Positions 31,107 to 43,182 of a DNA stretch of 64,000 bases are shown here, piece after piece. The stretch is from Lantana camara (Eukaryota > Streptophyta > Magnoliopsida > Lamiales > Verbenaceae). The position numbers and the translations under genes were made by a program. The notes under the pieces are model-generated. The model searched no databases. It saw only the letters and a list, made by a program, of their open reading frames with translations, and was not told the origin of the DNA. The DNA lies in assembly GCA_037501455.1 (NCBI GenBank), contig CM074862.1, forward strand, positions 65,441,501 to 65,505,500. Direction: 5' to 3'. Every line of letters begins with the position of its first letter. Position 1 is the first letter of the stretch.

Positions 31107-32077
31107 TGTTCGACAGAGTAGAAAAGTTAGCCAAGTTGTATTGTAAAGAGATCATGAGACTTCACGGCGTGCCAGTTAGTATCGTATCAGACCGAGATCC
31201 TCGCTTTACAGCTAGTTTATGGCAAGATCTACAAAGAAGTTTGGGGACTAGACTCAATTTCAACACTGCATCGCATCCCCAAACGGATGGCCAATCAGAG
31301 AGACTTATCAAGTATCTTGAGGACTTGCTCAGAGCCTGTGCTTTGGACTTTCGAGAATCTTGGGACGAGCACTTATCCTTAGTGGAATTTGCCTATAACA
31401 ACAGTTATCAAGCATCAATTGGCATGGCCCCATACGAGGCATTGTACGGAAGAAAGTGTAGATCGCCTCTCTTTTGGGATTTGGAAGATTGGCGTTGGAC
31501 TAAGGAAGGTGGTGTTAAACGAGCTAGATCTCCAAAGGTTATTGAAGAAGCCATTGAGAAAATCTAAATAATTCAACAACGCATGAAAGCGGCTCAAGAT
31601 CGTCAAAAGAGTTATGCCGATCGCCGGAGAAGACCCGTAGAATTCGAAGTCGGAGATAAGGTTTTCTTGAAAGCATCTCCAAGAAAAGGGTTCTGCCGTA
31701 TTGGTAAAGGTGGAAAGCTCAATCCCCGCTATCTTGGACCTTTTGAAATCCTCGAACGGGTTGGATAAACTGCATACAGATTGAACTTACCTCCGAACAT
31801 GACCGGGATTCATAATGTATTCCATGTTTCACAGCTCCGTAAATATTATCCCGATGAATCAACCATACACCCAATTGAAGATGTACAACTTGAACCGGAC
31901 CTAACCATCAAGAAGAAACCGATGAGAATCATGGATCGAAAAATGCAAGAGTTAAGAAGTCGGCAAATCCCAATGGTTAAAGTGTTATGGAAAGATCAGA
32001 AGTCCGAAGAAGCCACCTGGGAAACTGAAGAAAAGATAAGGAAGCTGTATCCGGAGTTATTCAGATCAGAGCAGTGA
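31107..32077 (+). pseudogene. Chr-0 integrase and chromodomain, right fragment
   Basis: Continues the integrase begun at 20200: VEKLAKLYCKEI, then catalytic Asp in VSDRDPRF and Glu in GQSERLIKYLED, the C-terminal domain, and a chromodomain-like end with VKVLWK..SEEATWETEE. It ends RSEQ at 32077. TAA stops at 31565-31567 and 31766-31768 interrupt it. The protein is related to but clearly distinct from Chr-1. A polypurine tract (AAGGTGGGGAGG, 32099-32110) and the Chr-0 3' LTR follow. Confidence 0.9.
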
Positions 32078-32111
32078 ACCTGGGGACCAGGTTCTTTTAA
32101 GGTGGGGAGGT

Positions 32112-32462
32112 TGTGACGCCCCGCTCATTTAAAGGTTTAGGTTAACAAGTGTTAGGGTCGTGGGAAGTTCGAACGAAGAATCCGTTAGAACGAATGTAAC
32201 CCTAGCAAGCTTGTTTCGGGATAACAACGTCAATAGAACATTTTCAATCCCTTTGAATTAATCTAACTTCGGGATGAGATATTTGAGATCCGCCTTCGCC
32301 ATTTAATTCATTTTGACGTCTTGAGATGAATGACGTTAATTTCATAATTTTTGGAAACCGTTTGCTATCCCGACGCCCTAAAACCGGTCCACTTCGACCG
32401 GTTATTTCTTGGAATTGGGCCTAGATTATTCACCTACTAGCTTCTTTCTCTTTCCTCCTAGT
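32112..32462 (+). repeat. Start of Chr-0 3' LTR
   Basis: Starts TGTGACGCCCCGCTC directly after the polypurine tract. About 350 bp are present before minus-strand LTR sequence takes over near 32463. The right end may be the plus-strand LTR piece that ends at 43182, but the link is not proven. Confidence 0.7.
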
Positions 32463-33413
32463 TGAAGCATATCACCACCTCCCCCGCACTCTGACCCGAC
32501 ACATATATGAAACGTGAAATCCGAATACCTACACAAGTCAAAGCGAACGGGAGACAGACAAACACTCCTAAGCTAGGCGGATTCTAACCCGTACGAAATG
32601 TACATTCAAGTATCAAATTACAAACACATGCCGAAGCGTAATATTTCAAAACGATTTACCCACACGATCCCATCACAGGCTATAACTGAGCAAATATCCA
32701 ACATATACCAAGTTTATTCCAAAAGTTCCAGCCCGACAGTGGCAATTTAAAACTTAACATCTATGCTGGTAAGGCCACAATGTGTACATGAACAAAATGT
32801 GGAGTGTATGCAAGTACAACCCAAAGACTCGACTTAGACGAACATGAACTACTCAATGCTCCGCCTAGCTCGACCAAAGCATACCTGTACCTACGAAACT
32901 AAAAGATGGAAAAGCAAGGAATCAGTCCACGACTGAGTGAGGGGTTAACCCACACACGTTATAGATATAACAGAGCAGAGCACGTATCAAAATTCGAATG
33001 TTCATGAACCCAAGGATGGTTTTTGCACACAAACACATTTTCTAAAAGCAAAAGGATACATACATATACAAAAGAAATCAAGATCCTATTCAGTCCATCC
33101 TTGTTTCACAAACTAAAAATAGAACAGAGCTCGGTAAGTACGAGCTTTCAAACCACATCTGTCAACAAGCCTCAGAATTTCAGGAAAAACATAAATAAAA
33201 ATACAATCCTGTCATCGCGCCATGGAAAGGAAGGGAGTGCACCCCAATCCTTTCTGAAACACGTATACACATCGAGACGGGGGATCATGACTCCTACCCG
33301 CTCCTTCGATGGGGTTACCACCGGCTCAAAATAACTGACCTGTACCAAACCTCCTGGAAACAAGCAAGTAATCTGAAATGAAGACTGTGCACAGGGCGCG
33401 GTCCTGACGGCCC
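32463..33413 (-). repeat. Minus-strand chromoviral LTR, part 1
   Basis: Reversed copy of the 3' part of a chromoviral LTR. It opens with the reversed terminal block (CCTCCCCCGCAC, then the 'cgaacgggagac' region) and has the conserved hairpin reversed at 32923-32935 and the reversed GCTAGGCGG motif near 32866. NA-1 interrupts it at 33414 with the near-duplication GGCCC/GGCAC. The open frame at 33023-33334 is not a gene. Confidence 0.75.
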
Positions 33414-35626
33414 TGTAACATCCCGCTCGTCCGGCCTTTCCAGGTACACCTTCACAGGCGAGCTATGTGCGCTTTTAATAATTTAATTATGTAAATTAAG
33501 TGTTTATTATACTTCTATGTGATATATTTGAATTATTTGAAACTTATTTGACCTTATGTGATTTACTCATACGTGTTCATTTTCTTTGTTTCGTTCTTGC
33601 TCCGTTTGTGTCTGTTTTCATTTTTGATCTTTGTGACTACGTGTTATGCGTGAGTTATAGGTGTTATGAATGTATCTTTATGCTCATTACTTGTTTTTGA
33701 GTTCGTTTGATACAGTTTTGAAACCGTTTGATGTTTTAGGGACATAAGGGCCTAACGGGCTTTAGCGCACCTTGTGTTCCGGAAGGCGTAACTTGAGCAC
33801 GGGAATTCGGATTTGAATTCCGGAAGATGCGTTGGACTCGCAATGAAGAAATCAAGACAAAGAATCAAGATTCATATTTTTCTAAGCGCATTTGATTCCC
33901 CGTTTTTCGACCGGAACGAGCCCTTGTGTTTAAAAGTACCCTTTTGTTGACTAATCTTCACTTGTGGGACCCCATTTAACCCCAATTAAGCCCCTAACCT
34001 TGACTTACATGTATCTAACCATCCCTCACTCTCTCCTACTCCTTCATTTCGTCCCACACCCAAGGAAAAAGAAGGGAAAGTGCAGCTACTTCAGCTCCAA
34101 GAAGAGAAGGAAGAAACCCTTGGTCATTTTCATGATTTTGAGCTCAAATCACATCCAAAGCTTCTCTAATTTGAAAGGTAAGTTTATGATTGTAATCTAC
34201 ACTCTCTCTTCTCTATTATATGTGGATTTGACTGGAATTCATTGGTTGATTCTTGAGTTCTTGCAAGCATGTGAATAGTAGAGGTTGGATGAATTTGATG
34301 ATTCTTGCTTCCCTTCTTGTTCCCTTGATTCTTGGTGATGATGTATTGCTTCTATGACTTGATTCTATGTATTTATTGCATCTCCTTTCATGGTTGCTTG
34401 ATTATGAGTGATTGGCCATTGATGAGTGCTTGAGAATTGGATGATAACTTGATGCATTTCTTCCCCTTTTCCTTGCTTTGTTTCTTGCATTTGGTGATTG
34501 AAGTTGTTGCTACTTATATGGCATGAATCTATGATGAATTAGTGTTATTTTCATGTTTGGTTTATGTGTTTTCTTTGTCTTTAGAGACTCCCCTAAGCTT
34601 GCACCAAAATCCCTGTTTTTCTCTCCAAAATCTGATTTCTTGCTTGCTGTCTGGTCCTTTCTGTACCGAGACACGGGGGTGTCTCGATTTGCTCTATGTT
34701 GGTGACACGGGCGTGTCACCTTCTGGTATCCGTTGTTCGTCTCCTGTACTGAGACATGGGGGTGTCTCAACTTGTTCTTCCAGGGGGTGCACGGGCGTGT
34801 CCCCTAGGAATTCTCATTTTTCGCCCGTCTTTGCATGGCTTTGCTTCCTTTTCATTTCTTTTAGTTAGCTTTCTTGTCTTGTTTATGACTTGTATGCTTC
34901 ATTAACTTGTTACATTATGTGTTAAGCTTAATGTTGCGAATCCTTAACTTGTTTTATACCCTCGTTTGTGAGTTGTGAACTTATATGAAACGCATGCTCT
35001 CATATGACTTAAGTGTGAATTTATTTTATGTCCTCTGCATCATGAACATACATACACATCCGCCGAGCGTCTAATGTGGTTCATATTGAGTCTAAGTTTG
35101 TCTTTTGTCTTTGCCTTGCCTTTAAGTCCGTCCTTGGTTGACGAGGTTGTCCTCTAGACGTTCGTTTGCTTCCTAGGTGCTAGGTTGGGAGTCTGGCTAG
35201 ACGGCGGTTGTCTTTCGAGTCTTGGGCGTCGTTCGAGTCTTGGTAGCGTCCTTGCATTTGCATATTTACTTTCCTGTTTCGGTACTATGTATATTTGGTA
35301 CTACGTATAAATAATTATAAGCGATGTTCTGTAATTTGATGTTTGAATATTTATTTTGGTCCGGGGTGGGCAAAGCATGTTGCAGTATGTATATCTTGTT
35401 TTAAGGTTATATGCCTGTAATTGGTTTTGTTTTGTGATCCTGTAGCTTCCGCACTTTCGATTTATTTTGTTGCGCACTCTGTTCAGGGTCTAGAGCGCCT
35501 AGCCTAGAGTTGATTTTGTTTGTCACCCGTTCGCCATAGTTCGATGCGGGGACGGAGTTCCCATTTCGGCACCCGGGTTGGGCTATGGTGCGGGGAATGT
35601 GGCGCCCTTCGCTCCGGGGTGTTACA
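33414..35626 (+). repeat. NA-1 5' LTR (2213 bp, internally deleted)
   Basis: Compared with the 3' LTR it lacks about 860 bp corresponding to about 39392-40257 (join near 35175), which is the second intron-like block. It keeps a segment of about 720 bp (about 33999-34720) that the 3' LTR lacks. Palindromes lie at 34667-34804 and a donor-like GAAAG|GTAAGT at 34178. Confidence 0.88.
34667..34804 (+). repeat. Palindrome cluster in NA-1 5' LTR
   Basis: Four dyads: CGAGACACGGGGGTGTCTCG (34667-34686), GGTGACACGGGCGTGTCACC (34701-34720), TGAGACATGGGGGTGTCTCA (34750-34769) and a 22-bp unit with GCACGGGCGTGTC at its core (34783-34804). Arms are complementary within each unit although outer bases differ between units. 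The 3' LTR keeps two (38966-38985 and about 39002-39020). Confidence 0.9.
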
Positions 35627-35634
35627 TCCTTAAG

Positions 35635-35646
35635 TGGTATCAGAGC
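35635..35646 (+). other. NA-1 primer-binding site
   Basis: TGGTATCAGAGC, initiator tRNA-Met type, eight bases after the LTR. Confidence 0.88.
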
Positions 35647-35847
35647 TCTGGGTTGCAAAACCCGAGCTCTAGCGTCGTGTCAGGTCTGTCTAGGTCTTTC
35701 GACTTAGGATTATGTGATTGTTTGCATTCACTCTCATCTCTTACGTGAATTACTTGAATTATTTGGCTTAATATGTTAATAGTTCACATGAACATGTACT
35801 GAACCCTGCATGCATCGATCCCTTGGAATCATTTTTCTTATCTCAGG

Positions 35848-36942
35848 ATGAGTTCTTCATATCATCATACCTCATCAAAAGGAAAACAAGAGAAATAAGT
35901 TTCTTCGGTCTCAAAGAAGTTTGAAGGCTTTAATCCACCGAAGTGGCATGGAGGCGATAGTATTGAAGCCGAGTGGCTATTCGTGATATTGTGGATTTGG
36001 AAAAATTGTCCGGGAACCTCACAAGAGAAAGTAAAGCACACATCCCTCTTATTACAAGATGAAGCTTCAAAATGGGTCAAGGAAATAAGATCACATCTAA
36101 AGAAGTCCGGAGAAGAGCTCCATTGGGAAAGGTTTATCCGAGAATTTTGCTATAAGTATATCCCTCCCAATGAATTGATTAGGAGACTCCAAGAATTTCT
36201 AGATCTTGAGCAAGAAGTGAAGATGATGGATGACCTCGAGATGGAGCTAGAAAACTCGAGAGCTAACCAAGATTGCCACAAGGTCTGGGGATATATAGAA
36301 AGGTGTAGAGACGAGATTCAACAAGCTTTCCAAAGCTCACCGGTACATAATTGGTCCGAGGAAGTTAGAAGAGTGGTTCAAGATGAAATGAATAAGCAAG
36401 AGGTGAAGTTTCACATTTCTAAGGAGGAATATAATCCAGGATCAAGCTTAAACTCAAATAAGAGACCTATGTTCCGAGAGGAAACCCAAGAACTTCAAGA
36501 GGTCGACTACACCAAGAAGAAGAAACTTCAACCACCAAAGATAGATCCGATACCTCTTCCATTGGAGATAATTCAATGCTCTTATTATCAAGGCCCTAAT
36601 CACACCGAAGAAGTTTGCCGAAAGAAACTTGGGAGATGTTACAAGTGTGGGGAACTGGGACATAAGGTGAAAAGTTGCCCGAGGACTAAGGATTCAAGGA
36701 CTACAAAGAGCTGCGATTCCAAGACTCCAAGTTTAATCCAAGTGGATATGATTGAAGAAGGAGAACGGTATGCCAAGGTCGACACTACCGCCATGGTGAA
36801 AGGTAGACCAAACATTCATGGCACTACATACATGCATTTTATTTTAATTGGTGTTACTTTTCTTTTTCTAGTTGTTCTCGGTGCTTGCGTGTCTTTGTTA
36901 TTACTTGTTTGCTTGTGGTTTCCCCTTTTCTTTCTCCTTTGA
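35848..36942 (+). pseudogene. NA-1 Gag
   Basis: Gypsy-type Gag starting MSSSYHHTSS at 35848, with one TAA at 35896-35898 and then an open frame of 348 codons. The core has FNPPKWHGGDSIEAEW, LLLQDEASKWV and WERFIREFCYKYIP, as in chromoviral Gag, then a charged linker. The knuckle CYKCGELGHKVKSC starts at 36637. The protein runs up to the point where protease would begin (VKGRPNIHGTT), but the expected catalytic Asp-Ser-Gly is absent and the frame ends in a strongly hydrophobic tail of about 35 residues. That tail could be degenerate protease or an accident. Confidence 0.82.
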
Positions 36943-38310
36943 CTTGTCTCTCTCTTTGGTGAGAGGTTGGTGAGAGAGTGTCGAGTGGTTGGTGAGTTGT
37001 GAGGGCCGAGCTTTCTTGGTGGCGGTTCTCTTCCGGTGGTTGTTCTTGAAGGCACCTAGTTCTGTTAAGGTAACGGTGTTACCATAGGCGTGGGTAGTTG
37101 TTTGTAGGAGGTCCATTCGGGGCTCAACGGTATCTACGGGTGTTAGATGGAAGGCTAGCCCGTTAATATCTTTTGTAGAACTGGTTGGTAATTCTGGGAC
37201 GGTGCGATAAGCTTCGTGGCTTTCCTTTGAGTTAACTTAGAGGTCGAGCCAAGCTTAAGGAGACAAAGATCGAAGTAAGCCACCTTTGGTGTTTCTTTGA
37301 AGATGGAATTCGTTTCCACCCAATGAGGACATCGAGGTTGTCGTGATCTTTATCCCGGAATTGTTTTGTATTTGGAGTTTCTCTTCTAGTGGACTCTAGC
37401 GAGGTTGTTGGAGTTAAGTCGTAGTTGACGAGCTCTTAGAAGGTAATTGCATTCTTGTGAATACTTCTTTGTGGAGTACCTTGGTCCCATCTAAAAAGAA
37501 GACGGGATTTAGGATGAGTATATGTTACCGTGAGCTGCACAAGTTAACGGTGGAAGATGAATACCCTTCTTGCTTGCTTCAAAGAGTCGTTAGTTCTTCT
37601 TCAGTGTTCTGTGGTCTCTGCTGAGTGTGGTTTCAACAAGGGTATGGTCGACTACGCATTTTGGTAGAGAAACCGAGAATTACCTTAGAGATTAAGTCTC
37701 TAGTGTCATTGGGAGTCAACAGAGGGTTTGTCGTTGCACAAGTGTCGTCCCATGACATGAAAGACAAGGAAGAGGCATGGTTCGAGTGGATAAGGCTTTT
37801 GAAGAGAGTTACCTTGATTACACGAGGATACTCAAACTTTTCCGTTACGATCGAGGTACTAAGGAAGACTTCGGTTGTGCGTTGCTACGAAGGGTTGGAG
37901 CCTATGTCTCAAGAAGTGCTTAGTCACGAGACTAATTCCACTCATGGTTCGAGACTTGAAGAGCCGGTAATGGTGTTGGCATAAGAAGAGACATTGTAGA
38001 CTTAGTGTAGCAATGTCTAAGGTGCTTTCGATAGAAGACAGAACATCAAGAACCGGTAGTTTTCCCCAACTACTTTTCGATTTTAATCAGAAGTGGGAGC
38101 AAATCAAAGTTTTCTAAACTAAGGGGATTCACTCGGATTTGGCGAGTGCCACCGAGTGATCGAGACAAGAGAAGTCTCCCTTATATTTTTATTTAAGGAA
38201 GCCATGTCCCGAGGAGATTACTACTCTTGGATCAGAGTAGCGCAGCGGAAGCGTGCAGTCGAGCTCGTTCAAGTGTCCTTTTGGGTCTCGCTTAGGACCT
38301 GAGGACAGGT
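36943..38310 (+). other. NA-1 internal region of unknown origin
   Basis: About 1.4 kb where pol should be. The longest frame (37625-37984, 119 codons) has no family motif I recognise and I do not call it a gene. Words such as FSVTIEVLRKTSVVRCYEGLEPMS give no clear match. The sequence could be badly decayed pol or captured DNA. It ends with a phrase shared with Chr-0 and Chr-1 (a repeated 'gaggac/aggtcc' hairpin) before the polypurine tract GAAGGAGGGGAG (38317-38328). Confidence 0.5.
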
Positions 38311-38330
38311 CCTTTTGAAGGAGGGGAGTT

Positions 38331-40711
38331 TGTAACATCCCGCTCGTCCGGCCTTTCCAGGTACGCCTTCACAGATGAGCTATGTGCGCTTTTAATTATT
38401 TAATTATGTAAATTAAGTGTTTATTATACTTCTATGTGATATATTTGAATTATTTGAAACTTATTTGACCTTATGTGATTTACTCATACGTGTTCGTTTT
38501 CTTTGTTTCGTTCTTGCTCCGATTGTGTCCGTTTTCGTTTTCGATCTTTGTGACTACGTGCTATGCATGAGTTATAGGTGTTATGAATGTATCTTTATGC
38601 TCATTACTTGTTTTTGAGTTCGTTTGATACGGTTTTGAAACCGTTTGATGTTTTAGGGATATAAGGGCCTAACGGGCTTTAGCGCACCTTGTGTTCCGGA
38701 AGGCGTAACTTGAACTCGGGAATTCGGATTTGAATTCCGGAAGATGCGTTGGACTCCCAACGAAGAAATCAAGACAAAGAATCAATATTCATATTTTTCT
38801 AAGCCCATTTGATTCCCCGTTTTTTGACCGGAACGAGCCTTTGTGTTTAAGAGTACCCTTTTGTTGACTAATCTTCACTTGTGGGACCCCATTTAACCCC
38901 AATTAAGCCCCTAACCTTTTGTTGAATAATCTTCACTTCTGGTATCCGTTGTTCGTCTCCTGTACTGAGACACGGGGGTGTCTCAGTTTGTTCTTCCAGG
39001 GGGGGCACGGGCGTGTCCCCTAGGAATTCTCGTTTTTCGCCCGTCTTTGCATGGCTTTGCTTCCTTTTCATTTCTTTTAGTTAGCTTTCTTGCCTTGTTT
39101 ATGACTTGTATGCTTCATTAACTTGTTACATTATGTGTTAAGCTTAATGTTGTGAATCCTTAACTTGTTTTATACCCTCGTTTGTGAGTTATGAACTTAT
39201 ATGAAACGCATGTTCTCATATGACTTAAGTGTGAATTTTTTTATGTCCTCTGCATCATGAACATACATACACATCTGCCGAGCGTCTAATGTGGTTCATA
39301 TTGAGTCTAAGTTTGTCTTTTGTCTTTGCCTTGCCTTTAGGTCCGTTCCTTGGTTGACGAGGTTGTCCTCTAGACGTTCGTTTGCTTCCTTCGCTCCCGT
39401 AGCTTCTCGGAGGTGAGGTTTCTTTCTTTTTAGCTATTATGACCTACAACCCAATATGTAATTTAAGCCCGCATGCGAACTATATATACGTATAAATAAG
39501 TGTTCGATATGAATTTTGCGGGAATTGGCCCATTTGCTATGAAATCCGTTGAAAATGCTTTTATATGTATGTAAGCTATGTTTTGTTTATTTGTTTTCGA
39601 AAAGGGTTGGTGTGTGGACGTGTTAAGTTTTGCCAAGAAAAGCTTTTGTGATAAGTATACGCTTTGTGGGATATGTGTGTGTGAGTTCTGTGATATGTGT
39701 GTGGGCCCCGGAAAAGTGGTATGTGATCTCGGGTCGGCCATGGGGTCGCCGGGCTCTCTCATCAACACGACTCCATTTACGGGAGACTTAGTTCTCCTAT
39801 ACCGACGGAGCACTTTAAGGTTGGCCGTCGAAGGAACCCGGTGGGATCCTCCGGTTCACAAGTTTCGTTCTGTGGAGGGACGAGAGGGCCACCTCTCTTC
39901 CCCAATGGTGTGGAGGTGGGATTGCTTATGAGTTTTGTTTTGGTATAAGTAAGTGTGTGTGAGAACTCGTTCTCGCCGTGTTGTGTTTATGCTTATGCTT
40001 ATGCTTTTGTATCCGATACGGTTTGTGAAACGGGGTGGACTCACAACTGGTAAAACTTGGGTTAATTTGGCCTTTGGCCCTAATCTTTACTTGTATATAT
40101 ATATTATCACGAGTTAAACCCTTTTGGAGTGAAAACACTTTCGATTTGAATATGCTATGCTCCTACCTATACGTATGTGCGCGTGTGTAGCCCCCTCACC
40201 AGTCCCTAGGACTGACCCTCGTTGCTTCTTTCTTTTTCCGCTTTGTTTCGAGCTTTCCAGGTGCTCGGTTGGGAGTCTGGCTAGGCGGCGGTTGTCTTTC
40301 GAGTCTTGGGCGTCGTTCGAGTCTTTGTAGCGTCCTTGCATTTGCATATTTACTTTCCTGTTTCGGTACTATGTACATTTGGTACTACGTATAAATAATT
40401 ATAAGCTATGTTCTGTAATTTGAAGTTTGAATATTTATTTTGGCCCGGGGTGGGCAAAGCATGTTGCAGTATGTATATCTTGTTTTAAGCTTATATGCCT
40501 GTAATTGGTTTTTGTTATGTGATCCTGTAGCTTCCGCACTTTCGATTTATTTTGTTGCGCACTCTGTTCAGGGTCTAGACCGCCTAGCCTAGAGTTGATT
40601 TTGTTTGTCACCCGTTCGCCATAGTTCGACGCGGGGACGGAGTTCCCATTTCGACACCCGGGTTTGGCTATGGTGCGGGGGATGTGGCGCCCTCCGCTCC
40701 GGGGTGTTACA
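38331..40711 (+). repeat. NA-1 3' LTR (2381 bp, internally deleted)
   Basis: Starts TGTAACATCCCGC and ends GGTGTTACA. It keeps the second intron-like block: acceptor CTTTAG ending at 39340, a 72-nt exon-like piece, donor GGAG|GTGAGG at 39413 and acceptor TTTCCAG ending at 40260. The hairpin CAGTCC...GGACTG is at 40200-40214. It lacks about 720 bp present in the 5' LTR. Confidence 0.88.
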
Positions 40712-42300
40712 GGCACAATACTGTCCCAGGCTCCCTTACCCATAGTCTCCGGGCGCAATACATGAAGTATACACAAGTATCAGGAATTCACTTGCCATAT
40801 CTTTCAATGGCTTATCTCGCAATAGTACAGATATCACATTTTATCACTTTCAAGAGTTACCACTTCTCAAGATCAAGGCATACATAGGCCCAAAATTATA
40901 CACGTATCAAATAAAACCTTCAAGAGTGCAAATATCAGAAGTATACGTACATATATAACCTTAATACATAGCTATTCAGGCCGAAAACAATCATATAAGG
41001 GTATTAGGGCATAACTAACACACCTAACCTCACCTTTGACAAAAGAGTTCCAAAGAACAACACCGGGCACGGAAAATGAGACGAACCCTCCGGATCGAAC
41101 TCTCCTGGGATCACCTCTGAACAAACAAAGAGCAAAACATGACGAAGACTCGATCATGACCCACATAGACGTACGGCAATGAAAAATGAATGCAATGGAA
41201 TGCAAGAATTGAAATGCACTTGAGCAAGGGTTTCATTTAGGCATGCCGGGCTACAAGGAAGCAAATCACGGAGCATATTTTCAACTCATATCGTAGCACC
41301 ATAATATTAACAGTACATAATTACATAATTTAACATGTTAGGAACAAGTTCGGTATAGAAAAATCACGAAAGAAATGGAAGAGAAGCTCAAACGAGGCTT
41401 CGGTTTCAAATCTAGTAAAAGCTGGCAGTTTTCTGAAAATGACCAGGCTGTAGGAAAATCAGAATATCTTAAAATTTAGAAGTTGAAATTCAGTTTCGTT
41501 CTTTGGAAATGAAACTAGACACACACATCTTTCTGAACATATATGGCTCAATTTTTTATTCCAAGCGGATCAAAACAGTTTATTATTTAAAGTTGGCTGA
41601 ACGCAGGACTTCGGCGGACTGGCGACACCATTTTGTATTGGGCATATCTTACTCTGCAGAATGAATTTTGACAAGCCGTAAAAAGGAGAGTATCCTAGAC
41701 TCAACTAAGTTTCAGTGGTTACAAATTCAGGCAATTCTAAGATGTTTTTCTTGGGTAAAAGATTCGAAAAACTCATTGCAGAAAACTGTGAAACAAGGCA
41801 GAATAGGGGATTTCTTGTAGGTTCGGTTCCTACTTGTTCCAGGCCTCAAAACTTGCATATCAGGTCCATAAATCATACATAAAGTGTCTATAATTTCATG
41901 TAAGGTAACATGTTGCAAATAAATTTCAGTTCATGCAAGAATTATGCAGTTTATACACTTAAAATTCACATAACGTTCATCAACTTTCAGCAAATACTCA
42001 AGAGTCTCCAATTTCTCACAAATTCCTACACCTAGCTGCACGTATAACTCCATGGCCACCATGTTAGAGACTGAACCTTGCTGAAATGGAAGCAGAAAGA
42101 TGATAAGGGGTTCACCTCTTACCTTCCTTAACTGAAAATTGAAAGGGGAAGGAGATGGGGAGCTTGCTTCTTCACTTGTCTTCAATGAAGTCTTTACCTT
42201 TTGCAAGAAAGAAAGTGGCTGTACGTGAAGGAAGAAAAGGCAAAATTAGTGTTGTGCTGCTGCTGCTACTTCCTTTCACGTGAGGAGAAATAAAAGCAAG
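40712..42300 (-). repeat. Minus-strand chromoviral LTR, part 2
   Basis: Continuation of the reversed LTR interrupted at 33413. Reading on the minus strand gives typical LTR words, among them a donor-like AAGGTAAGAG near 42125. It fades near 42300 without reaching a TGTAAC-type end, so it is truncated. No gene is supported here; the minus-strand frame at 41931-42206 is chance. Confidence 0.6.
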
Positions 42301-42329
42301 GAGGTGATGATGCACTTATGGGTTCACTA

Positions 42330-43182
42330 CCCCTTGTGAGTATGTCTATTATGTATGGTTTGGGCCAACGCGAGGCTCTTCCATCGTCGGAGTAGTGGAT
42401 GGATATGATTCTGTATTTCTGTTATGGGGAGTAAAGGTTGGAAGCTCGTACTCGCCGAGCATATGTTATGATCCGTTATGGGAATCATGAATCGGAATAA
42501 GGTTTCTGAAAATACTTTCTAAGTATAAATATAAGTTCGTTTTCAATTGTTTTGGTATGTAAACCCTTATACCCGGTTCATGAGTCCACCCTTATGTTAT
42601 GTGCTATGCTCTATATATATTTAGTGTGTGGGTATGCATTAGCCCCCTCACTCAGTCAGTTGACTGACCCCTCGTTTTATCTTTTAGTTGCAAGTTCTCT
42701 TGGGTTGAGCTAGGCAGAAGTGAGTCTTCTGAGTCACACTTGTCAGTTTAGTTGTGTTAGGATGCATTTGTAGCATACTCTTCTTATGTTATATATTTAT
42801 GTTTCACACTTGGAGATTATGTTTTATGCTTTACTTAGACTTTAACCCGTGTGGGGTTAGTATGCTAGTATTTGTATGATGTTCGACAATTGATGATACT
42901 TATGTCGGTTTATTATGTTAGATTATGGATTGATATTCGGGACAAGGTATCTATGCTAGTTGAACCCGTCACCTGTTTTGCAAGCTGATTTAATTGGTTC
43001 CGCTATTTGTTGTTGTTGGTTATTTGCTTCCGCTCTGAGTTTGTTGAGTTAGCTCCGTCTAGCCTAATGTGTGAGTTGGTCTCCTATTCACTATGATTCG
43101 GACTTGGGTACGGACTCTCCATTCTGTGACGGGTTTGAATCTTAGTGTGGGTGATGTGGTGCCTTTCGTTTCGGGTGCTACA
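42330..43182 (+). repeat. 3' part of a plus-strand chromoviral LTR
   Basis: Ends GGTGCTACA at 43182 with a diverged copy of the conserved terminal block (about 43040-43182). The hairpin CAGTCA..TGACTG lies at 42653-42666 and the GCTAGGC exon motif near 42708. It abuts Tat-B antisense-gene sequence starting CGGTA at 43183. It could be the far end of the Chr-0 3' LTR begun at 32112, or an independent copy. The left border is approximate. Confidence 0.65.

Larger units (their letters stand above)
33414..40711 (+). mobile_element. NA-1: gag-only, non-autonomous chromovirus-like element (7.3 kb)
   Basis: Related LTRs at 33414-35626 and 38331-40711 start TGTAACATCCCGC and end GGTGTTACA. The flanks read GGCCC (33409-33413) and GGCAC (40712-40716), a target duplication with one mismatch. 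Between them are a tRNA-iMet primer site, one gag gene, about 1.4 kb without recognisable domains, and a polypurine tract. No protease, reverse transcriptase or integrase is present, so it must have moved with enzymes from a relative. It lies in a minus-strand LTR fragment. Confidence 0.88.

Noticed and set aside
34542..34868. 108-residue plus-strand frame in the NA-1 5' LTR
   Set aside because: Spans the palindrome cluster and is lost in the 3' LTR; not a gene.
37625..37984. 119-residue frame in the NA-1 interior
   Set aside because: No recognisable domain, no counterpart in the window; could be chance. Kept as unassigned sequence.
40114..40378. Two minus-strand frames rich in Lys and Arg in the NA-1 3' LTR
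   Set aside because: Overlap the conserved hairpin and splice-like acceptor; not conserved as protein.
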